Shown here piece by piece: positions 33,682-41,197 of a stretch of DNA of 64,000 bases. The stretch covers positions 1,212,243 through 1,276,242 of the forward strand of contig NZ_JAGIAM010000001.1 in assembly GCF_017744835.1 (NCBI RefSeq), read 5' to 3'. This DNA comes from Sphingomonas sp. Lineage in GTDB: Bacteria > Pseudomonadota > Alphaproteobacteria > Sphingomonadales > Sphingomonadaceae. The first letter of the stretch is position 1, and every line of letters starts with the position of its first letter. The notes below the pieces were generated by a model. The model saw nothing but the letters and a program-made list of their open reading frames with translations. It did not search any database and was not told the origin of the DNA. The translations under genes were made by a program, and so were the position numbers.

Positions 33682-35550
33682 TTACTTCATCACCGGCAGC
33701 GTCACCATCGAGCCTGCGCACACGCGCTGCGTCGCCTTCACGAAGTCCCCGTCCTTCGCCTTGTAGATGTTCGGCACGAACTTCTGCGGGTTGCGGTCGA
33801 TCACCGGGAACCAGCTCGACTGGACCTGGACCATGATGCGGTGGCCCTTCTTGAAGACATGGTCATGGGCACGCAGCGGCACGTCCCAGGCGATCACCTT
33901 GTTCGGCGTCAGCGGCGTCGCGTGCGCCGGATCGGCGAGATAGCGGCCGCGCCGGACCTCCATCGCGATCGGGAACTGATAGCCGTTGAGCGTCGCCGTA
34001 TAGTCCCCCAGCGCCGCGCGCCGGACGGGTTCGAAATCCTCGGGTAGCACGTCGATCAGCTTGACGACGAAGTCGCTGTCGGTCCCCGAGGTCGATGCCA
34101 TCAGCTTGGCCGCGATCTCGCCGGTGACGGTCAGGTCCTCGGTCAGTGGCGCGCTGACATAGCTGAGCACGTCGGGACGATGGTCGACGAAGCGCTGGTC
34201 GGCGGCCTCCCACCAGCGCCATTCGAGCGAGGGATAGGTGCGCGAGATCGGCCGCGCGCGGAACGGCACCGGGTTCGCGGGATCGGAGACATATTCGCGG
34301 CAGCCGCCGTCCGCCGGCGCGGTGAACGACAGGCTGCCGTCCGACTGAAGGTAGAGGTTGGTCGCGGTCGCGCCCGGCGCCGGCCATTTGGGATAGGTCT
34401 TCCACTCCCAGGAGCCGCTCTGGAACATCTTGGCCTCGAAGCTCGGCTGGCCGGGCTTGCCGTGCAGCCAGTGCGCGAAGAAGGGCGCCTCGATGTCGCG
34501 CATGAACTCGGCGCCGGCGTCGCGCCCGATCGGGACGTTGCCGACCTTGTCGACGTTCGAATGCCAGGTGCCGTGTGCCCATGGGCCGGCGACGATCATG
34601 TTGAGCCTGTTCGGATCCTGGCTCTCCATCTTCTCGTAGATCTTCCACGTGCCCAGCGGATCCTCCTGGTCCCAGAAGCCCGCGACATGGAGCGTCGGCA
34701 CGGTGGTGCGGCCGAGCTGCTCGGTCCAGCGCTGGCGCTTCCAGAAATCGTCGTAATCGGGATGCTCGATGATCTCGGTCAGCCGCGGCACGCTGCCCTT
34801 GAAATAGAGCTTGTCGAGATTCTCGACCGGGCCGAGCTTGAGGAACCAGTCATAGGTGTCGATCGGCGCCTTGCCGCCATAGTCGAAGTCCTCGCCCTGG
34901 TCGTTGTTCTGCAGGCTGAACAGCCAGTCGGTGGCGTAGGACAGGCGCATCGCGCCGTAGCGGTGGAGGTCGTCGTTGACCCACCAGTCGTTCCACGCCG
35001 CCTGCGGGCTCACCGCCTTGAGCGCCGGATGCGGCTTGGCGAGCGCCACCGCCGAGGCATAGCCGGGGTAGGACACGCCCATCATGCCGACCTTGCCGTT
35101 GTTGTCGGCGACGTTCTTCACCAGCCAGTCGACCGTGTCATAGGCGTCGGTGGCCTCGTCGACGGCCTTGTCGCCCTTGGGCCGCAGCGCCATCGACATG
35201 GTGAAGTCGCCGTCCGACTTGAACTGGCCGCGCATGTTCTGGAACACGACGATATAGCCGTCCTCCATCAGGAAGCGCCACGACGCCGGCATGCTCGTCG
35301 GCGCGGCGCCCGGGACGCCATAGGGCGTGCGCTGGAGCAGGATCGGCAGCTTGCCCGTCTTGCCCGTGGGCCGCATGATCACGGTCTGGAGCCGCGCGCC
35401 GTCGCGCATCGGCACCATCACTTCCTGATAGGTGAAGAGGGGCTGCTGCGCGGGGGCTGCCTGTGGGGCGGGCGCGGTCTGGGTATGCGCGGCAGCCAGC
35501 GGCAGCGCTGCCGCGACGGTTGCCAACAGGAAAACGCCCAACTTCCGCAT
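33682..35550 (-). CDS. Secreted CocE/NonD family alpha/beta hydrolase
   Basis: 622 residues. A signal peptide (about 1-23, VFLLATVAAALPLAAAHTQT) makes it periplasmic or secreted. The alpha/beta-hydrolase domain holds the nucleophile Ser in MGVSYPGYAS (about 158-167), the acid in AGFWDQEDPLG (about 303) and the His in GPWAHGTWH (about 333). A jelly-roll C-terminal domain (about 400-622) is the X-Pro dipeptidyl-peptidase C-terminal type. Relatives include glutaryl-7-ACA acylase, cocaine esterase and alpha-amino-acid ester hydrolases; the substrate here is unknown. Its Shine-Dalgarno GGGAGGG lies wholly inside a 9-bp stem. Confidence 0.85.
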   Translation of the reverse strand: MRKLGVFLLATVAAALPLAAAHTQTAPAPQAAPAQQPLFTYQEVMVPMRDGARLQTVIMRPTGKTGKLPILLQRTPYGVPGAAPTSMPASWRFLMEDGYIVVFQNMRGQFKSDGDFTMSMALRPKGDKAVDEATDAYDTVDWLVKNVADNNGKVGMMGVSYPGYASAVALAKPHPALKAVSPQAAWNDWWVNDDLHRYGAMRLSYATDWLFSLQNNDQGEDFDYGGKAPIDTYDWFLKLGPVENLDKLYFKGSVPRLTEIIEHPDYDDFWKRQRWTEQLGRTTVPTLHVAGFWDQEDPLGTWKIYEKMESQDPNRLNMIVAGPWAHGTWHSNVDKVGNVPIGRDAGAEFMRDIEAPFFAHWLHGKPGQPSFEAKMFQSGSWEWKTYPKWPAPGATATNLYLQSDGSLSFTAPADGGCREYVSDPANPVPFRARPISRTYPSLEWRWWEAADQRFVDHRPDVLSYVSAPLTEDLTVTGEIAAKLMASTSGTDSDFVVKLIDVLPEDFEPVRRAALGDYTATLNGYQFPIAMEVRRGRYLADPAHATPLTPNKVIAWDVPLRAHDHVFKKGHRIMVQVQSSWFPVIDRNPQKFVPNIYKAKDGDFVKATQRVCAGSMVTLPVMK

Positions 35551-35553
35551 CGT

Positions 35554-35581
35554 AACCCTCCCGAAATTCGTGGGGAGGGTT
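35554..35581 (-). promoter_or_regulatory. Hairpin sequestering the ribosome-binding site of the CocE-type gene
   Basis: AACCCTCCC and GGGAGGGTT form a perfect 9-bp stem with a 10-base loop. On the minus-strand transcript the right arm contains GGGAGGG, 5 bases from the ATG at 35550. The site would be closed until the hairpin melts. Confidence 0.5.
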
Positions 35582-35588
35582 TCGGCGG

Positions 35589-35620
35589 CGGCCGGGCGGC
35601 TGTCAATCGCCGCCCGGCCG
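35589..35620 (-). terminator. Strong hairpin after glpX
   Basis: CGGCCGGGCGGC and GCCGCCCGGCCG form a perfect 12-bp stem around 8 bases, 6 bases past the glpX stop. No U-run follows, so it may be a stabilising or partial terminator hairpin between glpX and the CocE-type gene. Confidence 0.55.
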
Positions 35621-35626
35621 TCGATG

Positions 35627-36592
35627 TCAGTTCCGGTGTTCGCCGCGCACCCAGCGGACGGTGCCCGAGCTCGCGCGCATCACGACGCTCTCGGTGGTCA
35701 TCTTGCCGCGCTTGCGCTTGACGCCCTCGAGCAGCGAACCGTCGGTGACGCCGGTCGCCGCGAAGATGCAGTCGCCCTTCGCCAGGTCGGTGAGGTCGTA
35801 GATCTTGTCGAGATCGTCGATGCCCCATTGGCGGGCGCGGGCGCGCTCGTCGTCGTTGCGGAACAGCAGCCGGCCCTTGAACTGGCCGCCGACGCAGCGC
35901 AGCGCCGCGCAGGCGAGCACGCCCTCCGGGGCGCCGCCCGAACCCATGTAGACGTCGATCGTGGTATCGGGATCGGTGGTCGCGATCACGCCGGCCACGT
36001 CGCCGTCGCCGATCAGCACCACGCCGCAGCCGAGCCCGCGCAGCTCGGCGATCAGCTTCTCGTGGCGCGGGCGGTCGAGCACGCAGGCGATGATCTCGTG
36101 CGGCTGCACCCCCTTCGCGGCGGCGATCGCCTTGACGTTCTCGGTCGGCGACTTGTCGAGGTCGATCACGCCCTCGGGATAGCCGGGGCCGACCGCGATC
36201 TTGTCCATATAGACGTCGGGGGCGTTGAGCAGGCAGCCTTCCTCGCCCACCGCCAGCACTGCCAGCGCATTGGGGCCGGCCTTGGCGCAGATGGTCGTGC
36301 CTTCGAGCGGATCGAGCGCGATGTCGATCTTGGGCCCGCGGCCCTGCGCGGCGCCGACCTTCTCGCCGATGTAGAGCATCGGCGCCTCGTCGCGCTCGCC
36401 TTCGCCGATCACCACGGTGCCGTCGAGATAGAGCTTGTTGAGCGCCTCCCGCATCGCCTCGACCGCGGCCTGGTCCGCGGCCTTCTCGTCGCCGCGGCCG
36501 ACCAGCTCGGAAGCGGCGATCGCGGCGGCCTCGGTGACTCGCACCATTTCGAGCACGAGGACACGATCGAGAACATGGCTTGCGGTGGGCAT
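35627..36592 (-). CDS. glpX: Class II fructose-1,6-bisphosphatase GlpX
   Basis: 321 residues from the ATG at 36592. It removes the 1-phosphate of fructose-1,6-bisphosphate in gluconeogenesis. GEGERDEAPMLYIGEKVG (about 62-79) and IALDPLEGTT (about 89-98) bind Mg2+ and the phosphate; DGDVAGVI (about 197) and MGSGGAPEGVLACAALRC (about 216-233) follow. The frame stays open far upstream across hom in antisense, without family support. It lies 149 bases downstream of hom on the same strand, the usual hom-glpX arrangement of sphingomonads. Confidence 0.92.
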   Translation of the reverse strand: MPTASHVLDRVLVLEMVRVTEAAAIAASELVGRGDEKAADQAAVEAMREALNKLYLDGTVVIGEGERDEAPMLYIGEKVGAAQGRGPKIDIALDPLEGTTICAKAGPNALAVLAVGEEGCLLNAPDVYMDKIAVGPGYPEGVIDLDKSPTENVKAIAAAKGVQPHEIIACVLDRPRHEKLIAELRGLGCGVVLIGDGDVAGVIATTDPDTTIDVYMGSGGAPEGVLACAALRCVGGQFKGRLLFRNDDERARARQWGIDDLDKIYDLTDLAKGDCIFAATGVTDGSLLEGVKRKRGKMTTESVVMRASSGTVRWVRGEHRN

Positions 36593-36741
36593 CGGCGAGA
36601 ATTCCCCTCTGGATTTGCCGCGGCGATAGGGGCGGCGGGATGGTGTGTCGAGGCCGCTAACGTTGTCGGACCGAAGGAGTTTCTGCCACCGGCTTGCGAC
36701 AGAGCGATTGCAGGCCGCGGGGGATGCCGCGCCGTCTGCGC

Positions 36742-38034
36742 TCATGCTCCCAGAATGTGCATCCACATCGGCTCGCCGGCGAGGCTCTGCGAGCCGCGCA
36801 GCTTCTCGAGCGCCTGCGCGACGGCGCGCTCGGGGCCCTCGTGCGTGACGATCGCGACGAGCACGCTGCCGTCGGCGCTGGTGCCGCGCTGGATCAGGCT
36901 CTCGATCGAGACGCCGGCGTCGCGCATCGCCGCGGCGATCTCGGCGAGCACGCCGACCTTGTCGACCACGGTGAAGCGGACATAGGCGCGGCCGAGCCGT
37001 TCCCCGCTGTCGGCGGGCCCCTGCGCCGCCAGCGCGTCGGCGGGCATGGCGTAGGGCGGGCCGAATTCGCCGCGCGCGATGTCGATCAGGTCGGCGACCA
37101 CCGCGCTCGCGGTCGGGCCGTCGCCCGCGCCGGCGCCCTGGAACAGCAGCCGGCCGACGAAATTGCCCTCGGCGACCACGGCGTTGGTCGATCCGGTGAC
37201 GTGCGCGAGCGGATGGCTGACGGGGACGAGGTGCGGGTGGACGCGCTGGAACAGCCCGTTCGGCCCGGCATCGGCCACGCCCAGCAGGCGGATGCGATAG
37301 CCGAGCGCCGCGGCCTCGGCGATGTCGGCGGCGATGACGTGGCGCACGCCGGTGACGGCGACCTGATCGAACGCCGGCTGCGCGCCGAAGGCCAGGCTCG
37401 CGAGGATCGAGAGCTTGTGCGCGGCGTCGATGCCGTCGATGTCGAAGCTGGGATCGGCCTCGGCGTAGCCGAGCCGCTGCGCCTCCTCGAGGATGTCGGC
37501 AAAGTCGCGGCCCTCGGCCTCCATCTTGGAGAGGATGAAATTGCAGGTGCCGTTGAGGATGCCATAGACGCGGGCGATCTCGTTCGCCGCGGCGCCTTCG
37601 CGAAGGCCCTTGATCACGGGCACGCCGCCGGCCACCGCAGCCTCGAACTTGAGCGCGACTCCCGCGCCCTCGGCGGCCTGGGCCAGCTCGAGCCCGTGGT
37701 GCGCGATCATCGCCTTGTTGGCAGTGACGAAGCTCTTGCCGCCGCCCAGCGTCGCGCGGGCGAGCGCCAGCGCCGGGCCGTCCGACCCGCCGACCAGCTC
37801 GACGACCACATCGGCCCTGGCATGGCGCGCCAGCTCGGCGGGATCGTCGACCCAGTCGAAGCGCGCGATATCGACGCCGCGGTCCTTGCTGCGGTCGCGC
37901 GCGGAAACCGCGACGATCTCGATGGGCCGTCCGGCGCGCCGCGCGATCAGCTCGCCATTGGCGTCGATCAGGCGGATCACGCCTGCGCCAACGGTTCCGA
38001 GGCCTGCAAGGGCAACGCGCAGCGGTTCGGTCAT
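36742..38034 (-). CDS. hom: Homoserine dehydrogenase
   Basis: 430 residues from the ATG at 38034. It reduces aspartate semialdehyde to homoserine for Thr and Met synthesis. VALAGLGTVGAGVIRLI (about 7-23) is the NAD(P) loop; VTANKAMIA (about 104) and KFEAAVAGGVPVIKGLREG (about 128-146) with YGILNGTCNFILSKM (about 154) form the catalytic region. An ACT domain (about 350-425, VRFTVVDKVGVLAEIAAAMRDAGVSIESL) suggests feedback by threonine. A REP doublet occupies the gap upstream. The cystathionine gamma-synthase family gene downstream in metabolism is unlinked (5.1-6.4 kb). Confidence 0.93.
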   Translation of the reverse strand: MTEPLRVALAGLGTVGAGVIRLIDANGELIARRAGRPIEIVAVSARDRSKDRGVDIARFDWVDDPAELARHARADVVVELVGGSDGPALALARATLGGGKSFVTANKAMIAHHGLELAQAAEGAGVALKFEAAVAGGVPVIKGLREGAAANEIARVYGILNGTCNFILSKMEAEGRDFADILEEAQRLGYAEADPSFDIDGIDAAHKLSILASLAFGAQPAFDQVAVTGVRHVIAADIAEAAALGYRIRLLGVADAGPNGLFQRVHPHLVPVSHPLAHVTGSTNAVVAEGNFVGRLLFQGAGAGDGPTASAVVADLIDIARGEFGPPYAMPADALAAQGPADSGERLGRAYVRFTVVDKVGVLAEIAAAMRDAGVSIESLIQRGTSADGSVLVAIVTHEGPERAVAQALEKLRGSQSLAGEPMWMHILGA

Positions 38035-38047
38035 AGCATCTCTCGCT

Positions 38048-38186
38048 CCCCTCCCTGTTTGCAGGAAGGGGTTGGGGGTGGGTGGCGAGCGAAGCGAGCC
38101 TTCGACGCCTGATCGGAAGCGACGGCCGGGGCATCGAGCCCGACCGTCGCTGAACTCACCCCTAGCCCCTCCCTCGCAGGGAGGGG
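38048..38186. repeat. REP-like composite doublet upstream of hom
   Basis: Outer palindromes are 38048-38071 (CCCCTCCCTG ... CAGGAAGGGG) and 38166-38186 (CCCCTCCCT, loop CGC, AGGGAGGGG). Between them are two more inverted pairs: GGCGAGC/GCGAGCC and AGCGACGG/CCGTCGCT. About 140 bp in total, filling the gap between two co-directional minus-strand genes. Confidence 0.65.
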
Positions 38187-38198
38187 AAACAGATTTTC

Positions 38199-39146
38199 TT
38201 ACTTCTTGATGAGCCCGATCTCGCGCAGGCGCTCGTTGAGATAGTCCTCCGCCGTGATCGGCGGCTCGCGCTCGGGGTTCTCGGCGGTGACGCACTGGGG
38301 CAGCGCCTTGATCAGGAAATCGGGCGCCGGGTGCAGGAAGAAGGGCATCGAATAGCGCGAATGGCCGCGGCGCTCGGCCGGCGGGTTGACCACGCGGTGG
38401 GTGGTCGAGGGCAGGACGTGGTTGGTCAGGCGCTGGAGCATGTCACCGACATTGACCACCATCGCGCCCTCGGGCGGCTTTACCGCCAGCCACTTGCCGT
38501 CGCGGTCGAGCAGCTCGAGCCCGGCCTCTTCGGCGCCGAGCAGCAGCGTGATCAGGTTGATGTCCTCATGCGCGCCGGCGCGCACTTCGGGGGCATCGGC
38601 GGGGACGGGGGGATAGTGGAGCAGGCGCAGCACCGAATTGCCGTCCTTGACCGCCGGATCGAACCAGTTGGGCTCCAGACCCAGGTAGCGCGCGATCGCC
38701 GAGAGCAGCTTGTCGCCCGCGGTGTCGAATGCCTGGAACAGCTCGAGGAAAGTCTCCTTGAAGCCCTCGGGCTGCGCCGGCCAGATGTTGGGCGGCATGC
38801 CGTCGCTGAAGCGGTGGCCGGCGGGGAGCTCGCGGCCGACGTGCCAGAATTCCTTGAGATCGACATGGGTCGCGCCCTTGGCGATCTCGGTCTTGAACGG
38901 CGTGTAGCCGCGCGCGCCGCCCTGGCCCGGGATGAAATAGCCGCGCTTCTCTTCCTCGGGCAGATCGAAGAAGGCCTTGGTCATCGCCCACGCGCGCTCG
39001 ATCAGCGGCTGGGGGACGCCGTGATCGCGGACGACCGCGAAGCCGAAGCGCTGGAAGGACTGGCCGAAGGCCTGGGCGAAGCCGTCCGGGTCGGTCTGCT
39101 GGTCAGCCAGCGAGAGCGCCGGAATCTCGGCGAGAGTGTCGAGCAT
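38199..39146 (-). CDS. 2-oxoglutarate/Fe(II)-dependent dioxygenase, isopenicillin N synthase-like
   Basis: 315 residues from the ATG at 39146 (GGAGA 5 bases upstream). The DIOX_N region opens with FQRFGFAVVRDHGVP (about 31-45). The Fe(II) ligands are His and Asp in AGAHEDINLITLL (about 189-201) and His in PSTTHRVVNPP (about 249). The 2-oxoglutarate or substrate anchor is Arg-x-Ser in HSRYSMPFF (about 263). The double-stranded beta-helix fold is shared with ethylene-forming and flavonoid oxygenases; the substrate is unknown. A frame running on past the start into the MFS gene in antisense was rejected. Divergent from the Bcr/CflA exporter. Confidence 0.87.
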   Translation of the reverse strand: MLDTLAEIPALSLADQQTDPDGFAQAFGQSFQRFGFAVVRDHGVPQPLIERAWAMTKAFFDLPEEEKRGYFIPGQGGARGYTPFKTEIAKGATHVDLKEFWHVGRELPAGHRFSDGMPPNIWPAQPEGFKETFLELFQAFDTAGDKLLSAIARYLGLEPNWFDPAVKDGNSVLRLLHYPPVPADAPEVRAGAHEDINLITLLLGAEEAGLELLDRDGKWLAVKPPEGAMVVNVGDMLQRLTNHVLPSTTHRVVNPPAERRGHSRYSMPFFLHPAPDFLIKALPQCVTAENPEREPPITAEDYLNERLREIGLIKK

Positions 39147-39293
39147 GTGAGTCTCCGAAGAAATTGATTCCCCGTTAGACCCGCCGCCCCCGCGCGGACA
39201 AGCATCGGCGACTGCGCAATTATTCGATGGCAGTGAGCGGTATCGGAGCCAAAAGGGGTGACGCGTCGGCGACGATGAGCCATTGGCCTCGCC

Positions 39294-40535
39294 ATGAACC
39301 AGCCCGCGCAAAGCCTTGCGACCCAAAGCGCCGATCGCGCGCCGCTGCGCTTCGGCGAGTTCGTCGCGCTGATCGCCGCGATGATGGCTCTGACCGCGCT
39401 CGGCATCGATTCGATGCTGCCCGCGCTGCCCGCGATCGGCGACAGCCTCGACGTCGCATCGGCGAACCACCGCCAGTTCGTGATCACTGCCTATCTGATC
39501 GGCTTCGCCTTCGCGCAGCTGATCTACGGCCCGGTCTCGGACCGGTTCGGGCGGCGGCCGGTGCTGGGCATCGCGCTGCTTTCCTATGTGGTCACCTGCG
39601 CGGTGGCGGCGATCTCGGGGAGCTTCGTGCTCCTTCTCGTCGCGCGCGCCGCGATGGGAGCCGCCGCTGCGGGTGCCCGCGTGGTGACCGTGGCGCTGGT
39701 GCGCGACTGCTTCGCCGGGCGCGCGATGGCGCGGGTGATGAGCCTGGCCTTCATGGTGTTCATGGCGGCGCCCGTCCTCGCACCCGCCTTCGGCCAGGGC
39801 ATCCTCTGGGCCGGAGGATCGTGGCGGATGATCTTCTGGGGCGTGGGCGCCACCGCCGCGCTGGTCGCCGCATGGTTCTGGCTGCGCATGCCCGAGACGC
39901 TGAGCGCGGAGGCGCGCCAGTCGCTCCACCCGGCGCGGATCGCGCGCGACTACGCCATGGTGCTGCGCGACCGCTATGCCGTGGGCTACACGCTCGCCGC
40001 GGCCTTTCTGTCGGGCGGGCTGTTCGGCTTCATCGGCTCGGTCCAGCAGATCATGGCGGACGTGTTCCACCGCCCCGAGTTGCTGACGCTCGTGTTCGCC
40101 GCAGTGGCGAGCACGATGGCGCTGGGCTCCTTCCTCAACTCGCGGATCGTGATGCACCTCGGCACGCGCCGCATCTCGCATTCGGCGCTCGCCGGGCTGA
40201 TCGTGATCGCCGGCATCCATTTGCTCGTCGCCCAATGGGGCTTCGAATCGCTGTGGAGCTTCGCGATCCTCCAGGCGCTGATGATGGCGTGCTTCGGTCT
40301 CGCCACGTCCAACTTCTCCGCCATGGCGATGGAGAAGATGGGGGCGATCGCAGGCACCGCGTCGAGCCTGCAGGGCTTCGTCACCACGCTGGGCGGCGCG
40401 CTGATCGGCGCGGCGATCGGCCAGAATTTCGACGGGACGACGGTGCCGCTCTACGCGGGCTTCCTGGCGATGGGCGTGCTCGCCTTCATCGTCGTCGCGA
40501 TCGCCGAGCGCGGCAGGCTGTTCCGCCCCAGCTAA
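39294..40535 (+). CDS. Bcr/CflA family multidrug efflux MFS transporter
   Basis: 413 residues, twelve hydrophobic segments. TALGIDSMLPALPAIG (about 34-49) in the first helix carries the D-x-x-LPALP motif of the Bcr/CflA (DHA1) family. YGPVSDRFGRRPVLG (about 79-93) is motif A. The motif C-like stretch MAAPVLAPAFGQ (about 158-169) is typical of antiporters. Expected role: proton-coupled export of drugs such as bicyclomycin or chloramphenicol, or of dipeptides. No regulator is adjacent. The gap to the dioxygenase gene is 147 bases. Confidence 0.88.
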   Translation: MNQPAQSLATQSADRAPLRFGEFVALIAAMMALTALGIDSMLPALPAIGDSLDVASANHRQFVITAYLIGFAFAQLIYGPVSDRFGRRPVLGIALLSYVVTCAVAAISGSFVLLLVARAAMGAAAAGARVVTVALVRDCFAGRAMARVMSLAFMVFMAAPVLAPAFGQGILWAGGSWRMIFWGVGATAALVAAWFWLRMPETLSAEARQSLHPARIARDYAMVLRDRYAVGYTLAAAFLSGGLFGFIGSVQQIMADVFHRPELLTLVFAAVASTMALGSFLNSRIVMHLGTRRISHSALAGLIVIAGIHLLVAQWGFESLWSFAILQALMMACFGLATSNFSAMAMEKMGAIAGTASSLQGFVTTLGGALIGAAIGQNFDGTTVPLYAGFLAMGVLAFIVVAIAERGRLFRPS

Positions 40536-40623
40536 GTACAAGCCTCGCGGAACGCTGGGGGCTGCTTGGCCGTTCGTTACGCTGTTGGGGACACGGGTCC
40601 CCGGAGCAACGAGAGGCAGGCGA

Positions 40624-40974
40624 ATGGGCGGTCAGCAGATACCCGCAATGGGGCCCGGCGACGATGGCTGGGACGAGGATGGCTATGACGAGAGCCAGCG
40701 CGCCGAGATCATCGAGACGACCAACGACGCCCCCAGCGACGGCACGATCCTGACCGACATTCCGATCGACCTGGGCGAGGACGGCGACGAGGACGACACC
40801 GACGAGCTCCGGATGGTCGACGACGAGCTGGGCGAGGAGGACGAGGAAGTCGACCTGGCCGAGGAAGACATCCGCGAGGACGACATCCAGGCGGATTTCG
40901 ACGACGAGGAGCTCGACGAGGACGATCTCGACGAGGAGCTCGACGACGGCGACGACATCGCGCTCGAACCCTGA
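40624..40974 (+). CDS. Extremely acidic small protein of unknown function
   Basis: 116 residues from the ATG at 40624 (GAGAGG upstream). By my count 53 residues are Asp or Glu (about 46%), with three Arg and no Lys, giving a very low predicted pI. There is no signal peptide or hydrophobic helix. After residue 45 the chain alternates acidic clusters with single Leu, Ile or Val (ELGEEDEEVDLAEEDIREDD), a pattern seen in DNA-mimic proteins, histone-chaperone tails and Ca2+-binding disordered proteins. I do not recognise a family. A small hairpin GGGGAC/GTCCCC lies about 20 bases before the start. It stands alone between the exporter and the TonB receptor. Confidence 0.72.
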   Translation: MGGQQIPAMGPGDDGWDEDGYDESQRAEIIETTNDAPSDGTILTDIPIDLGEDGDEDDTDELRMVDDELGEEDEEVDLAEEDIREDDIQADFDDEELDEDDLDEELDDGDDIALEP

Positions 40975-41143
40975 TTCGGCGGCTAGCTTCGCACTTTTCC
41001 CGCGAATCGTGACATAAACTGTCGCCCGAGGGCATCTTTGTTGCCGAGCCTTTCGGGCGAATCCGGACGGTTCAAAGAGCAGCGTCGAGGGTGGCAGCGC
41101 AAATCCTACATTGGAAGCTGCTCCGGCTTCCCGCACGAACAAG

Positions 41144-41171
41144 GGGCGCCCTTCCGCAAGGAAAGGCGCCC
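41144..41171. terminator. Bidirectional hairpin after the TonB-dependent receptor
   Basis: GGGCGCCCTTCC (41144-41155), loop GCAA, GGAAAGGCGCCC (41160-41171), 12-bp stem with one G-U pair. CTTGTTCG follows on the minus strand and CTTCGTCGTT on the plus strand. Probable end of the receptor mRNA. Confidence 0.65.
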
Positions 41172-41197
41172 TTCGTCGTTCGCCCGCGGGCGAAGCT

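Noticed and set aside
35627..38134. Possible fusion of GlpX with an upstream minus-strand domain
   Set aside because: The upstream part is a shadow of hom in another frame; GlpX starts normally at 36592.
38199..40541. Extended 780-codon minus-strand frame fusing the 2-oxoglutarate dioxygenase to sequence antisense of the MFS gene
   Set aside because: The N-terminal half is a charged shadow translation; the dioxygenase has a good ribosome-binding site and a family-typical N-terminus at 39146.
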